A stretch of 6,990 bases of DNA from Phycisphaerae bacterium (GCA_002690755.1 NZFT01000038.1:16048-23037), one strand, 5' to 3'. Numbered from the stretch's first letter, positions 1 to 5,862 are shown. Made by a program: numbers and translations. Notes: generated from the letters alone by a model not told the origin.

Positions 1-80
1 AACGCCGAGCAGGCCGCCAGAAGGACGAGGACCCGGCTGGAGAGATTCCGCGACACCGCGGTCTGATGCATCTGAACCAT
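1..80 (-). CDS. Lipoprotein, 5' end only (partial)
   Basis: The first 26 codons of a minus-strand gene lie here; the rest is beyond the left edge. The reading starts MVQMHQTAVSRN and runs through two arginines (residues 11 and 16) into a short hydrophobic stretch, VLVLLAA, ending in LAAC with the cysteine at residue 24. That is a standard type II (lipoprotein) signal peptide, so the product should be lipidated at Cys24 and anchored in a membrane. The start at 80 is supported by GAGGAG on the minus strand (94-89), 8 bases before the ATG. A second in-frame ATG at 71 is possible but would be too far from this ribosome-binding site. No mature sequence beyond C-S-A is visible, so the function cannot be assigned. 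It is divergent from the acetyltransferase gene at 183. Confidence 0.72.
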   Translation of the reverse strand, partial: MVQMHQTAVSRNLSSRVLVLLAACSA

Positions 81-88
81 GAAAAGTG

Positions 89-94
89 CTCCTC
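89..94 (-). promoter_or_regulatory. Ribosome-binding site of the lipoprotein gene
   Basis: The minus strand reads GAGGAG here, 8 bases from the ATG at 80. It is the clearest Shine-Dalgarno sequence in the window and decides between the two possible in-frame ATG codons of the lipoprotein. Confidence 0.7.
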
Positions 95-96
95 AA

Positions 97-134
97 GATC
101 GATTCGGAAGTGTATCACGATCGGTTCGGAATGG
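97..134. repeat. Imperfect direct repeat in the divergent intergenic region
   Basis: GATCGATTCGGAAGTG (97-112) and GATCGGTTCGGAATGG (119-134) match at 13 of 16 positions with a 22-base period, about two helical turns. A looser third copy, GATCGGGCTTCGGAGTGG, lies at 150-167. The first copy overlaps the candidate promoter of the lipoprotein gene, so this could be an operator. GATCG is very common throughout this DNA, so chance similarity is a real alternative. Confidence 0.3.
106..117 (-). promoter_or_regulatory. Candidate extended -10 promoter for the lipoprotein gene
   Basis: On the minus strand this reads TGATACACTTCC: a TGn extension followed directly by TACACT, which matches TATAAT at 4 of 6 positions. 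Transcription would start near 102, giving a leader of about 20 bases that includes the GAGGAG site. I see no good -35 hexamer, as is usual for extended -10 promoters. The same TACACTTCC string occurs just before the helical-repeat gene (3124-3132). Confidence 0.4.
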
Positions 135-164
135 ATCCCTGCTTCTGCCGATCGGGCTTCGGAG

Positions 165-173
165 TGGTAGGTT
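165..173 (+). promoter_or_regulatory. Weak candidate -10 element for the acetyltransferase gene
   Basis: TGG followed by TAGGTT resembles an extended -10 box ending 9 bases before the ATG at 183, so a transcript from it would be almost leaderless. No convincing -35 is present. The only purine-rich string nearby (GGAG at 161-164) is too far from the ATG to be a normal ribosome-binding site, which is why a leaderless start is worth noting. Confidence 0.2.
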
Positions 174-182
174 TTCTCCAGA

Positions 183-1115
183 ATGACAGATCCCACCCCA
201 GCCGCCAAGGCCGATCCGCCCAAACCGGAGCGAGCCCGCGAAGATGAAATCGAGGCCGCCATCCGGGTACTGGTCCGGGGGGATCGTGCTGCCGCAAGGC
301 GTTTTCTCGACTACGCCCGGGCGACCCGGCTGGATCTCGATCAGACCTGGGTGGTCCGCAATCCGGAAGGCGGGATCGACTTCACGGCCCTCGCCGCCCC
401 CGCGGCCGGACGAACCGCGATGATCTTCGGAACCCGCCCGAACTCGAAGGCCGAGGTCGGGCTCGCGGGCGATCTGCTCGCCACCGTGGCGATCGGGTGC
501 CGCGACCGGGGTGTCGATCTCGCCCAGGCGTTGATCGACCCGAGCGATGAACTCGAAGAGGCCATGTTCATCGCCGGGGGTTTTCGTCGACTCGCCCAGC
601 TCGACTACCTCGAACGGCCGGTTCCCCGATTCGGCACCATTCCGTCGCCGGAACTGCCGGCCGACGTGCGGATCGAACCCTGGGACGGCAAGGAAGACGA
701 ACTCGTCGACCTGCTCGAGCGGACGTACGAGGACACGCTCGACTGTCCGGGGCTCGCGGGGCTTCGCCGGACGACCGACATCCTCGCCGGCCACCTCGCG
801 TCCGGAACCCGGGAACCGGACTGGTGGCACGTGCTTCGACTCGACGGTGTTCCGTCCGGAGTCCTCCTCTTCAATCGTGGTTCCGATCGCCATTCGATCG
901 AACTCGTCTACCTCGGGCTCGCCCGAGGGGCCCGGGGGCGAGGACTGGGGAGAACCCTCTTGACATTCGGACTCGCCGCACTCGACGGCGACGCGGCACG
1001 CGTCGTGGTCCTGGCCGTCGATCGTGCAAACCTCCCAGCAGTAAGGCTCTACCGTCGCGCCGGCTTTCGACATTCGGTCCGCCGGACCGCGATGGTTCGT
1101 CCGCTCAACCCGTGA
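183..1115 (+). CDS. GNAT-family N-acetyltransferase, tandem-domain type
   Basis: This is a 310-residue protein. Its C-terminal half (about 160-310) is a clear GNAT domain. Motif A is the strand ELVYLGL followed by RGRGLG at 251-256, which fits the R-x-x-G-x-G acetyl-CoA pyrophosphate loop. Motif B follows as N283, A286, L289-Y290 and G294-F295. The N-terminal half (about 20-145) also looks like a degenerate GNAT fold: it ends with FIAGGFRRLAQLDYLER, the usual GGF-to-last-strand ending, but has no acetyl-CoA loop. This two-half plan resembles mycothiol synthase (MshD) and related tandem GNATs, but I cannot show the same substrate, and mycothiol is not expected outside actinobacteria. It should transfer an acetyl group from acetyl-CoA to an unknown amine in the cytoplasm. 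ATG 183 is the first start after an in-frame TAG at 168. The gene is divergent from the lipoprotein gene. Confidence 0.85.
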   Translation: MTDPTPAAKADPPKPERAREDEIEAAIRVLVRGDRAAARRFLDYARATRLDLDQTWVVRNPEGGIDFTALAAPAAGRTAMIFGTRPNSKAEVGLAGDLLATVAIGCRDRGVDLAQALIDPSDELEEAMFIAGGFRRLAQLDYLERPVPRFGTIPSPELPADVRIEPWDGKEDELVDLLERTYEDTLDCPGLAGLRRTTDILAGHLASGTREPDWWHVLRLDGVPSGVLLFNRGSDRHSIELVYLGLARGARGRGLGRTLLTFGLAALDGDAARVVVLAVDRANLPAVRLYRRAGFRHSVRRTAMVRPLNP

Positions 1116-1134
1116 CGAGATCGACCCGATCGTG

Positions 1135-1143
1135 TTTTCCACA
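1135..1143 (+). promoter_or_regulatory. DnaA-box-like 9-mer
   Basis: TTTTCCACA differs from the consensus DnaA box TTATCCACA only at position 3. It lies 20 bases after the acetyltransferase stop. Weaker relatives nearby are TTTTCCGCA at 1247-1255 and, on the minus strand, CTAACCACA at 1280-1272. One near-match can arise by chance, so the call depends on its position in front of dnaA. Confidence 0.35.
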
Positions 1144-1215
1144 AGGCGGGAACGACCTCGCCCGCAAGCGGTGGATTACTTTTTTCCCGTGACTGAAAAG
1201 CGAGGTGGAACAACG

Positions 1216-1250
1216 GATTCCGGCGAACGCGACGCGCCGGAATCGGTTTT
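1216..1250 (+). terminator. Perfect 10-bp inverted repeat followed by TTTT; possible terminator
   Basis: GATTCCGGCG (1216-1225) and CGCCGGAATC (1235-1244) are perfectly complementary around a 9-base loop, followed by GG and four T (1247-1250). A GC-rich stem with a short T run could end transcription of the acetyltransferase gene about 100 bases downstream of its stop. The T run is short and not directly next to the stem, so a protein-binding palindrome or an origin element is an alternative. Confidence 0.35.
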
Positions 1251-1287
1251 CCGCAAAGCGTCGCCGGCCGGTGTGGTTAGTGTTAAG

Positions 1288-1311
1288 GGATCGCCCAAGG
1301 ATGGGTGATCC
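1288..1311. repeat. Inverted repeat, 9-bp stem
   Basis: GGATCGCCC (1288-1296) can pair with GGGTGATCC (1303-1311) with one G-U pair, leaving a 6-base loop. No T run follows, so it is unlikely to be an intrinsic terminator. It may be a structured leader element or an operator upstream of dnaA. Confidence 0.35.
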
Positions 1312-1342
1312 GCTCTGTCTCGCCCGACACCGGTGCGGGTGA

Positions 1343-1375
1343 AATCCGGAATCGATGATTTTTTCGATTCGGATT
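1343..1375. repeat. Inverted repeat, 12-bp stem with T-rich loop
   Basis: Positions 1343-1355 pair with 1364-1375 (TCGATTCGGATT) over 12 base pairs with a single bulged G (1348 or 1349). The loop TGATTTTT is T-rich. It is the longest hairpin I can find by eye in the window and lies in the middle of the dnaA upstream region. The loop and stem together carry most of the T-rich sequence of the region. Confidence 0.4.
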
Positions 1376-1634
1376 CCAACTCGAACCGGCCGCCGTTCCC
1401 GCGAAGCAAGAGCTCGCTCCCCACGTGTTTTCCGGGGAGATGCGAACGAGGGTCGCGTCGCCTCCCGGGGAGGTCGCGTGATTCGATTCGCAGGAAGGGA
1501 CTCCGACTCAGACCGATGATCGCCTTGAATCCGGCCTCCGCCGGAGCGCGATCGTCGTGACCCTTCACCGGGGTCGATTCCAGATCCGGCGAGCGCCGCC
1601 GGACGGAAGACCCTCGATCGGAGCTCGCCCGGAT

Positions 1635-3089
1635 ATGAATGAGAACACCAACGAACTCGAAGAGACGATCGACGCGAGCCGCGGCGCCGGTGACTGCACG
1701 TCGCGGATCGGACGCGAGGTGGCCCGCCGCGTCGGCCCCCGCCGTTGGGACATGTGGTTCGACCGATCGACCGCCTTCGTGGTCGAGGACGGCCGACTCA
1801 AGGTCGAGGCCGACAGTCGCTTCGTCGCGGACTGGATCGAACGCCACTTCCGCGAGGCGATCCAGATCGCGGCCCGCGCCGAACTCGGCGAGCACGCCGA
1901 AGTCCAGCTCGACGTCCGGTCCCGACCGGGCGCTGAGCAGCCGAAGAGCGATCCCACGACGCCGCCCCCGCCGCCGGACCGGAACAAGGCCCCCGGACGC
2001 CGGACGCGCTCCAAGAGCCGCGGACGCCGCGAAGCCGGACCGAGCCTGGACGGCTTCGAGATCGGCGACTCGAATCGGCTCGCCTACGACGCCGCCTGTC
2101 GACTCGGTGACGATCTCGAAGGATCGACCAGCGTCCTCTTCGTCCACGGTGACTGCGGAATCGGCAAGACCCACCTGCTCCGGGGGATCTGCGAGAAGCG
2201 CAAGCATCACGACCGCCGGGCCAAGGTCCGCTACCTCACCGGCGAACAGTTCACCAACGAATACATCCACGCGGTGCGGAACAGCGAACTCGATGCCTTC
2301 AGGAAGACGTTGCGCCGGTTGGATCTCCTCGCGATCGACGACGTCCACTTCCTCTCCAACAAGAACGCGACCCAGAGCGAGTTCCTGCACACCATCGACG
2401 CGATCGTGATGTCCGGCGGCGCCGTGGCGGTCGTGTCCGACGATCACCCCCGCACCATCAATCGATTCAGTGGTCCGCTGGTCAGTCGATTCCTCTCCGG
2501 CATGGTCGTCCAGGTCGATCGGCCCGATCGGGAACTCCGAGTCCGGCTCGCACGTCGTCTCGCGATGGAACGTGGCATCCGACTCGGCGACGGCGCGACC
2601 GAGACCCTGGCATCCCGGTGCGTCGGCTCGGTGCGGGAGCTCATCGGTGGTCTCACCAGGGTCGATGCCCTCGCGCGGCTGGATGCCCGGTTGGGTGATC
2701 AGTCGGAGATCGGATCCATCACCATCCAGCGAGCCCTCGGTGACGAGTCGACCTCGACCGGTGGAAAGCCGATCCGACTCTCGCGGATCATCGAGGTGGT
2801 CTGCGAGGAGGTCGGCGTCGACCGGGACGAACTGCTTTCGAGCGGACGCCACCGACGCGTCGTTCTCGCCCGGGGACTGTGCGCCTACCTCGCTCGCGAA
2901 CTCACCAACGCGTGCTTCCCCGAAATCGCCGCGGCACTCGGTCGCACCACGCACTCCACGGTCCACACCGCCGATCGACGAATCCGTCGTCAACTCGAAT
3001 CCGACGAAGCGGTGCCCGGTCCGGCGGAACAGTCGGTTCGCCTCCGGGATCTGGTCGACGAAGTCCGACAGGCGCTGCGGCGGGCGTGA
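1635..3089 (+). CDS. dnaA: Chromosomal replication initiator DnaA (divergent)
   Basis: This is 484 residues from ATG 1635, a usual DnaA length. Domain I covers about 22-95 and includes the WDMWF segment. Domain II is a short Pro/Arg-rich linker (about 96-135). Domain III is the AAA+ ATPase (about 136-370), with Walker A GDCGIGKTH at 172-180, Walker B LAIDDVH at 232-238, the arginine finger R285 in VSRF and sensor 2 R334 in VREL. Domain IV (about 380-455) carries the DNA-binding helix-turn-helix. It keeps the stretch YLARELTN and the arginines equivalent to E. coli R399 and R407. The signature GGRDHTTV is altered to GRTTHSTV (436-443). It should bind and unwind the origin as ATP-DnaA. The frame is also open from GTG 1557, but those 26 extra codons are Arg/Pro-rich and unlike DnaA; GGAG at 1620-1623 supports 1635. 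No dnaN, recF or rpmH is adjacent. Confidence 0.9.
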   Translation: MNENTNELEETIDASRGAGDCTSRIGREVARRVGPRRWDMWFDRSTAFVVEDGRLKVEADSRFVADWIERHFREAIQIAARAELGEHAEVQLDVRSRPGAEQPKSDPTTPPPPPDRNKAPGRRTRSKSRGRREAGPSLDGFEIGDSNRLAYDAACRLGDDLEGSTSVLFVHGDCGIGKTHLLRGICEKRKHHDRRAKVRYLTGEQFTNEYIHAVRNSELDAFRKTLRRLDLLAIDDVHFLSNKNATQSEFLHTIDAIVMSGGAVAVVSDDHPRTINRFSGPLVSRFLSGMVVQVDRPDRELRVRLARRLAMERGIRLGDGATETLASRCVGSVRELIGGLTRVDALARLDARLGDQSEIGSITIQRALGDESTSTGGKPIRLSRIIEVVCEEVGVDRDELLSSGRHRRVVLARGLCAYLARELTNACFPEIAAALGRTTHSTVHTADRRIRRQLESDEAVPGPAEQSVRLRDLVDEVRQALRRA

Positions 3090-3098
3090 TCCCGGCGA

Positions 3099-3129
3099 TG
3101 GACTCGGCATTCTTCGGCAGGGGTACACT
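3099..3129 (+). promoter_or_regulatory. Candidate promoter of the helical-repeat gene, leaderless spacing
   Basis: TACACT at 3124-3129 fits a -10 box (4 of 6), and TGGACT at 3099-3104 is a weak -35 (4 of 6) at a long 19-base spacing. With the -10 ending only 6 bases before the ATG at 3136, transcription would start at or next to the start codon. The shared TACACTTCC with the lipoprotein promoter supports it. AGGGG at 3119-3123 is rather far from the ATG for a ribosome-binding site. Confidence 0.4.
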
Positions 3130-3135
3130 TCCACG

Positions 3136-4614
3136 ATGATCCGCCTCTTTCGATCCATCGTCGGTGCAGCACCCTTCGCAGTCCTGATCGCCATGCTCCT
3201 CGTTCCCGCGTCCGCGTTCGCCCAGGCGGATCGGTACGGGCCGGTCGACTCGAGCGATGCGAGCATCTCCGTGCTGCGGCGAAGCGTCGGTGGTGAAGGC
3301 AACCCCGCGAACCTCGCGGCGTTCTCGACGCGGGGCCTGGCCGGAACCGACGCCATCCTCCATGCGGCCGTGGCCGCTCGATCCGCCGAGATGCGGGTGC
3401 GGGCGGTGGTGGAACTCGCGCAACGGGGCGAATCCCTCGAACTCCTGATCTCCCGACTCGACTCGGACGACGAACGCGGCGCAGCGGTGGTCGCCGCCCT
3501 CGGCGAGGGCTCGATCGATCGATCGACCGCCATCTCCCTGCTGCCGAGCCTCAAAGCCCGCGACATCGCCCTCGTCGCGGCGTTGGCGATCGCGGACCGC
3601 GCGGAGGACTCGGAACGACTCGAGCGGATCGCGGCCGACGAGGACGCGACCTGGCTGACCCGAGGCCTCGCCGCCGCGGCACTCGAGCAGCGTTCGATCC
3701 CCGCGATCGGCGCCTGGCTGTCGGCGATGCGGGACCTGCCATCCCCGACTCGGGATCGAACCATGTTCGAACTCGTCGCGTTTCTCGAAATCCTCGGCTT
3801 CCCCGATGCCGCCCGGATGTTCCTGCCCGAAGTCGAGGATCGACCGTCCAACGACGCCCTGCGGGCCGCGGTCGTGGGGGTCCTTCTGGAGCTGGACCAG
3901 GAAACCGGCATCAAAGCCTGGCTGGACCTCCTCTCGGACTGCGAGGACGACCTGCGAACGCCCCCGATCGGAATGCTCCTGGTCACCGCCGAACGCGCCG
4001 CGCCCGCCGAAGCCGCCGATCGGTTTCCAACCAAGGATCGGATGTCGAAGGCCATCGCCGAACTGGTGATGGCGGCGCCCGAGGACCGACCCGAAGTCGC
4101 GATCGCCGCGATCGAGCTGGGGCATCGGCCGACGATGGCATGGGCGATCACGAACCCGAAGGCGATCCTCGACCAGCGGGTCCTCGAAGCATTGCTCGAT
4201 CAAGCCCTTCACACCTCCCGTCCCGGTCTCGAGGAACTGGCGATCCAGGCGGCAGGCCGCCTCGCCAGCGTCGATCCGACCGCGATCGGAAGTCGACTCG
4301 AGGCTTGGAGCGACGCCCGGGACCGCAAGCCGGGCCTTGAAATCCTGCTTCGAGGGCTGCTCGATGCGCCCGGATCCGAATCCGTCGCGGAAGCACGCCC
4401 CAGTCTGGAGTCCGCCGACCGAGGGACGCGATCGCTCGCACTCCTCGTGCTCGCCCGCGGAGGCGGGCTCGACGAGAATCAGCTTCGACGCCTCGGCCGG
4501 GTGGCGGCGGGCGGCGGCGGGCTTCCTGTCGACCTTCGGCCGCTCGCGGCGTGGCTCTATCTCGAAGCCGCTGGAGATCTTGAGACCTCGATTCCACGAA
4601 TCGTCGAGCCCTGA
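3136..4614 (+). CDS. Exported alpha-helical (HEAT-like) repeat protein
   Basis: This is a 492-residue protein of unknown function. It begins with a type I signal peptide: R3 and R6, a hydrophobic core from about 8 to 23, and PASAFA before a cleavage site near A29/Q30. There is no lipobox and no later obvious membrane segment, so the mature protein should be periplasmic or secreted. The rest is almost wholly Ala/Leu/Glu/Arg-rich helix pairs with recurring patterns such as RGLAAAALEQRS, EELAIQAAGRLAS and RSLALLVLARGGG. This looks like an alpha-solenoid of HEAT/armadillo type, a fold usually used for protein binding. I see no catalytic motif. The frame is open far upstream inside dnaA, but ATG 3136 is chosen because it starts the signal peptide exactly. 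It lies 46 bases after dnaA and 33 before the DegT-like gene. Confidence 0.75.
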   Translation: MIRLFRSIVGAAPFAVLIAMLLVPASAFAQADRYGPVDSSDASISVLRRSVGGEGNPANLAAFSTRGLAGTDAILHAAVAARSAEMRVRAVVELAQRGESLELLISRLDSDDERGAAVVAALGEGSIDRSTAISLLPSLKARDIALVAALAIADRAEDSERLERIAADEDATWLTRGLAAAALEQRSIPAIGAWLSAMRDLPSPTRDRTMFELVAFLEILGFPDAARMFLPEVEDRPSNDALRAAVVGVLLELDQETGIKAWLDLLSDCEDDLRTPPIGMLLVTAERAAPAEAADRFPTKDRMSKAIAELVMAAPEDRPEVAIAAIELGHRPTMAWAITNPKAILDQRVLEALLDQALHTSRPGLEELAIQAAGRLASVDPTAIGSRLEAWSDARDRKPGLEILLRGLLDAPGSESVAEARPSLESADRGTRSLALLVLARGGGLDENQLRRLGRVAAGGGGLPVDLRPLAAWLYLEAAGDLETSIPRIVEP

Positions 4615-4632
4615 GCCTCCGATCGGTCGATC

Positions 4633-4642
4633 AGGGGAAGAG
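4633..4642 (+). promoter_or_regulatory. Ribosome-binding site of the DegT-like gene
   Basis: AGGGGAAGAG sits 5 bases before ATG 4648. It is purine-rich and well placed, fixes the start of the DegT-like gene, and fits translation from a transcript shared with the preceding gene. Confidence 0.55.
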
Positions 4643-4647
4643 AACTC

Positions 4648-5814
4648 ATGAACTTCATCCCGCTCAATCGTCCCGATATCCGGTCCCATGACTTCGCCGC
4701 CCTCGAAGGAGCCCTTCAGGCGCTCGCCGAAGACGACGCTTCACCGATCCGGCAACTCGAATCGGCCGCGGCCGCACTCACCGATCGTCCCTACGCGGTG
4801 GCGGCGACCACCTCCGGCGTGGCCCTCGAGGCCACCATGCTGTCGGTGGGGCTCCGCGTGGGTGACGAAGTCATCTGCCCGGCCCTCGCACCGGCCCGGC
4901 TGGTCGCCGCGATCGTCCGATCCGGCGGCATCCCAAGATTCGTGGATGTCGATCCCTTGACGGGCGGCATGCCGTCGGACACCGTCGAAGCCGCGATTTC
5001 CGACCGAACCCGGGCCATCTCCTCGATCGCACCGTGGACCGCCCCCGCCGTGCTCGAGGATCTCGCCGCGCTCAGTCGCAAGTACGAGATCCCGCTCATC
5101 GAGGATGCGATCGAGAGCCTGGGAACCACCATGCCGTCCGATGCAGCCGGGCGATTCGGCGTGCTGTCGGTGCTCGGCCTCGGACGCGAGAGTTCGGCGA
5201 TCGCGGCCGGAGGCGGATTGATCGTCACCCACGATGAACGAATCGCCGCGACCTGCCGGGAGATCCTGACCGAGGGTCGGGCCGCGTCCGGTGATCCCGA
5301 CGATGTCGATGACGATCACGAAGCCGGAGATCACGTTCGGGCCGGGCTCGACGGACGACTGGACGTGCTTCGCGCCTCCATCGGGATCGGCGCGATCGAA
5401 CGACTCCCCGAAACCCTGGCGGCCCGCCGCGAGGTCGCCGCACGCTACATCGCCCGGCTCGGGGGCGAGGCCGATCTCCTGATCTCTCCGCCGCCCTCGA
5501 ACGTCCAGCCCAGCTGGACCGCGTTCCCGGTCCGACTCGACGAACGTTTTCTGGTCGAGGATCGCGATGCGATCATCCAGGGGATGCGTCGACACGACAT
5601 CGGCGTCTCCGCCGGATGGTCGTTCGGTCCCGGCCTGCCGGTCGCGAGACACGGCGGCACGCCGGAGGATCGATGGCCGATCGCCGCCCGAATCGCGGGA
5701 CGAACCATGCTGCTGCCGTGTCACGCCTTCGTCACCGCCGCCGACGTCGACATCATCTGCCAGACGCTCCTGCTCATCATGAAGCAGACGGTGTTCGGCC
5801 GCGGCGGACAGTGA
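4648..5814 (+). CDS. DegT/DnrJ/EryC1/StrS-fold protein lacking the PLP lysine
   Basis: This 388-residue protein follows the DegT family from end to end. It has an IPLNRPDI start, SGVAL at 56-60 (usually SGTAA), VGDEVICPAL at 71-80, RFVDVDP at 97-103 and IEDA at 151-154, with D153 in place of the Asp that holds the pyridine nitrogen. It also has GRLDVLRASIG at 236-246 followed by ARREVAARY, and a C-terminal LPCHAFVTAADVD. Family members are PLP-dependent aminotransferases or dehydratases of nucleotide sugars. Here the segment that normally carries the Schiff-base lysine before the GEGG turn reads LGLGRESSAIAAGGG (176-190), with serine (about S182) where lysine is expected. The whole protein has only two lysines (K145, K379), neither near the site. 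There is an acidic insert around 216-228. It is therefore probably a pseudoenzyme, or a member with altered chemistry as in ColD, where histidine replaces lysine. No sugar-biosynthesis genes are adjacent. Confidence 0.8.
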   Translation: MNFIPLNRPDIRSHDFAALEGALQALAEDDASPIRQLESAAAALTDRPYAVAATTSGVALEATMLSVGLRVGDEVICPALAPARLVAAIVRSGGIPRFVDVDPLTGGMPSDTVEAAISDRTRAISSIAPWTAPAVLEDLAALSRKYEIPLIEDAIESLGTTMPSDAAGRFGVLSVLGLGRESSAIAAGGGLIVTHDERIAATCREILTEGRAASGDPDDVDDDHEAGDHVRAGLDGRLDVLRASIGIGAIERLPETLAARREVAARYIARLGGEADLLISPPPSNVQPSWTAFPVRLDERFLVEDRDAIIQGMRRHDIGVSAGWSFGPGLPVARHGGTPEDRWPIAARIAGRTMLLPCHAFVTAADVDIICQTLLLIMKQTVFGRGGQ

Positions 5815-5825
5815 TTCACATCATC

Positions 5826-5839
5826 GGCGTGTCGACGCC
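5826..5839. terminator. Short hairpin between convergent genes, weak terminator candidate
   Basis: GGCGT and ACGCC form a 5-bp stem around GTCG, in the 48-base gap between the ends of the DegT-like gene and guaA. The stem is short and no T run follows on either strand, so a role in ending both transcripts is only suggested by position. Confidence 0.2.
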
Positions 5840-5862
5840 AATCCCCGCTTCGCGAGGCCCGT

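Larger units (their letters stand above)
1116..1634. other. Long non-coding region before dnaA; candidate dnaA control region or oriC
   Basis: This is a 519-base gap in otherwise tightly packed DNA, with no believable gene on either strand. It holds inverted repeats at 1216-1244, 1288-1311 and 1343-1375, and a DnaA-box-like 9-mer at 1135-1143. TTTTCC occurs in the same orientation at 1135, 1247 and 1428. Short T-rich tracts lie at 1176-1187 and 1359-1364. There are nine GATTC/GAATC pentamers between 1216 and 1580, and a direct repeat GGTCGCGT at 1451-1458 and 1472-1479. Many bacterial origins lie beside dnaA, so this is the natural candidate. However, the region is not clearly AT-rich and canonical TTATCCACA boxes are absent, so it could simply be a long regulated leader of dnaA. 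Confidence 0.35.

Noticed and set aside
93..1142. A 349-codon open frame on the minus strand over the acetyltransferase gene
   Set aside because: The plus strand encodes a clear GNAT domain, and the minus frame shows no recognisable motif.
1461..1473. CCTCCCGGGGAGG palindrome as a hairpin terminator
   Set aside because: The two halves leave only a 3-base loop, no T run follows, and such G/C palindromes are expected at this base composition.
1333..1560. A 75-codon open frame in the non-coding region before dnaA
   Set aside because: The translation is Arg/Ser/Pro-rich with no motif or ribosome-binding site, and it overlaps the large hairpin. It reads like non-coding GC-rich DNA.
1557..1634. 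GTG 1557 as the start of dnaA, with GGAG at 1543-1546
   Set aside because: It cannot be excluded, but the 26 extra residues are Arg/Pro-rich and unlike any DnaA N-terminus. ATG 1635 also has a GGAG upstream and gives a normal length.
1176..4151. A 991-codon open frame on the minus strand, antisense to dnaA and the helical-repeat gene
   Set aside because: It spans two well-supported plus-strand genes, has Ser/Arg/Ala-rich shadow composition, no domain I recognise and no plausible start context. High GC alone leaves antisense frames open.
2902..4689. A 595-codon open frame on the minus strand
   Set aside because: It is antisense to the helical-repeat gene, which has an exact signal peptide. 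The antisense translation is Gly/Arg/Asp-rich without motifs.
4741..5724. A 327-codon open frame on the minus strand over the DegT-like gene
   Set aside because: It is a shadow frame with biased composition. The plus-strand protein matches a known family along its whole length and has a ribosome-binding site.
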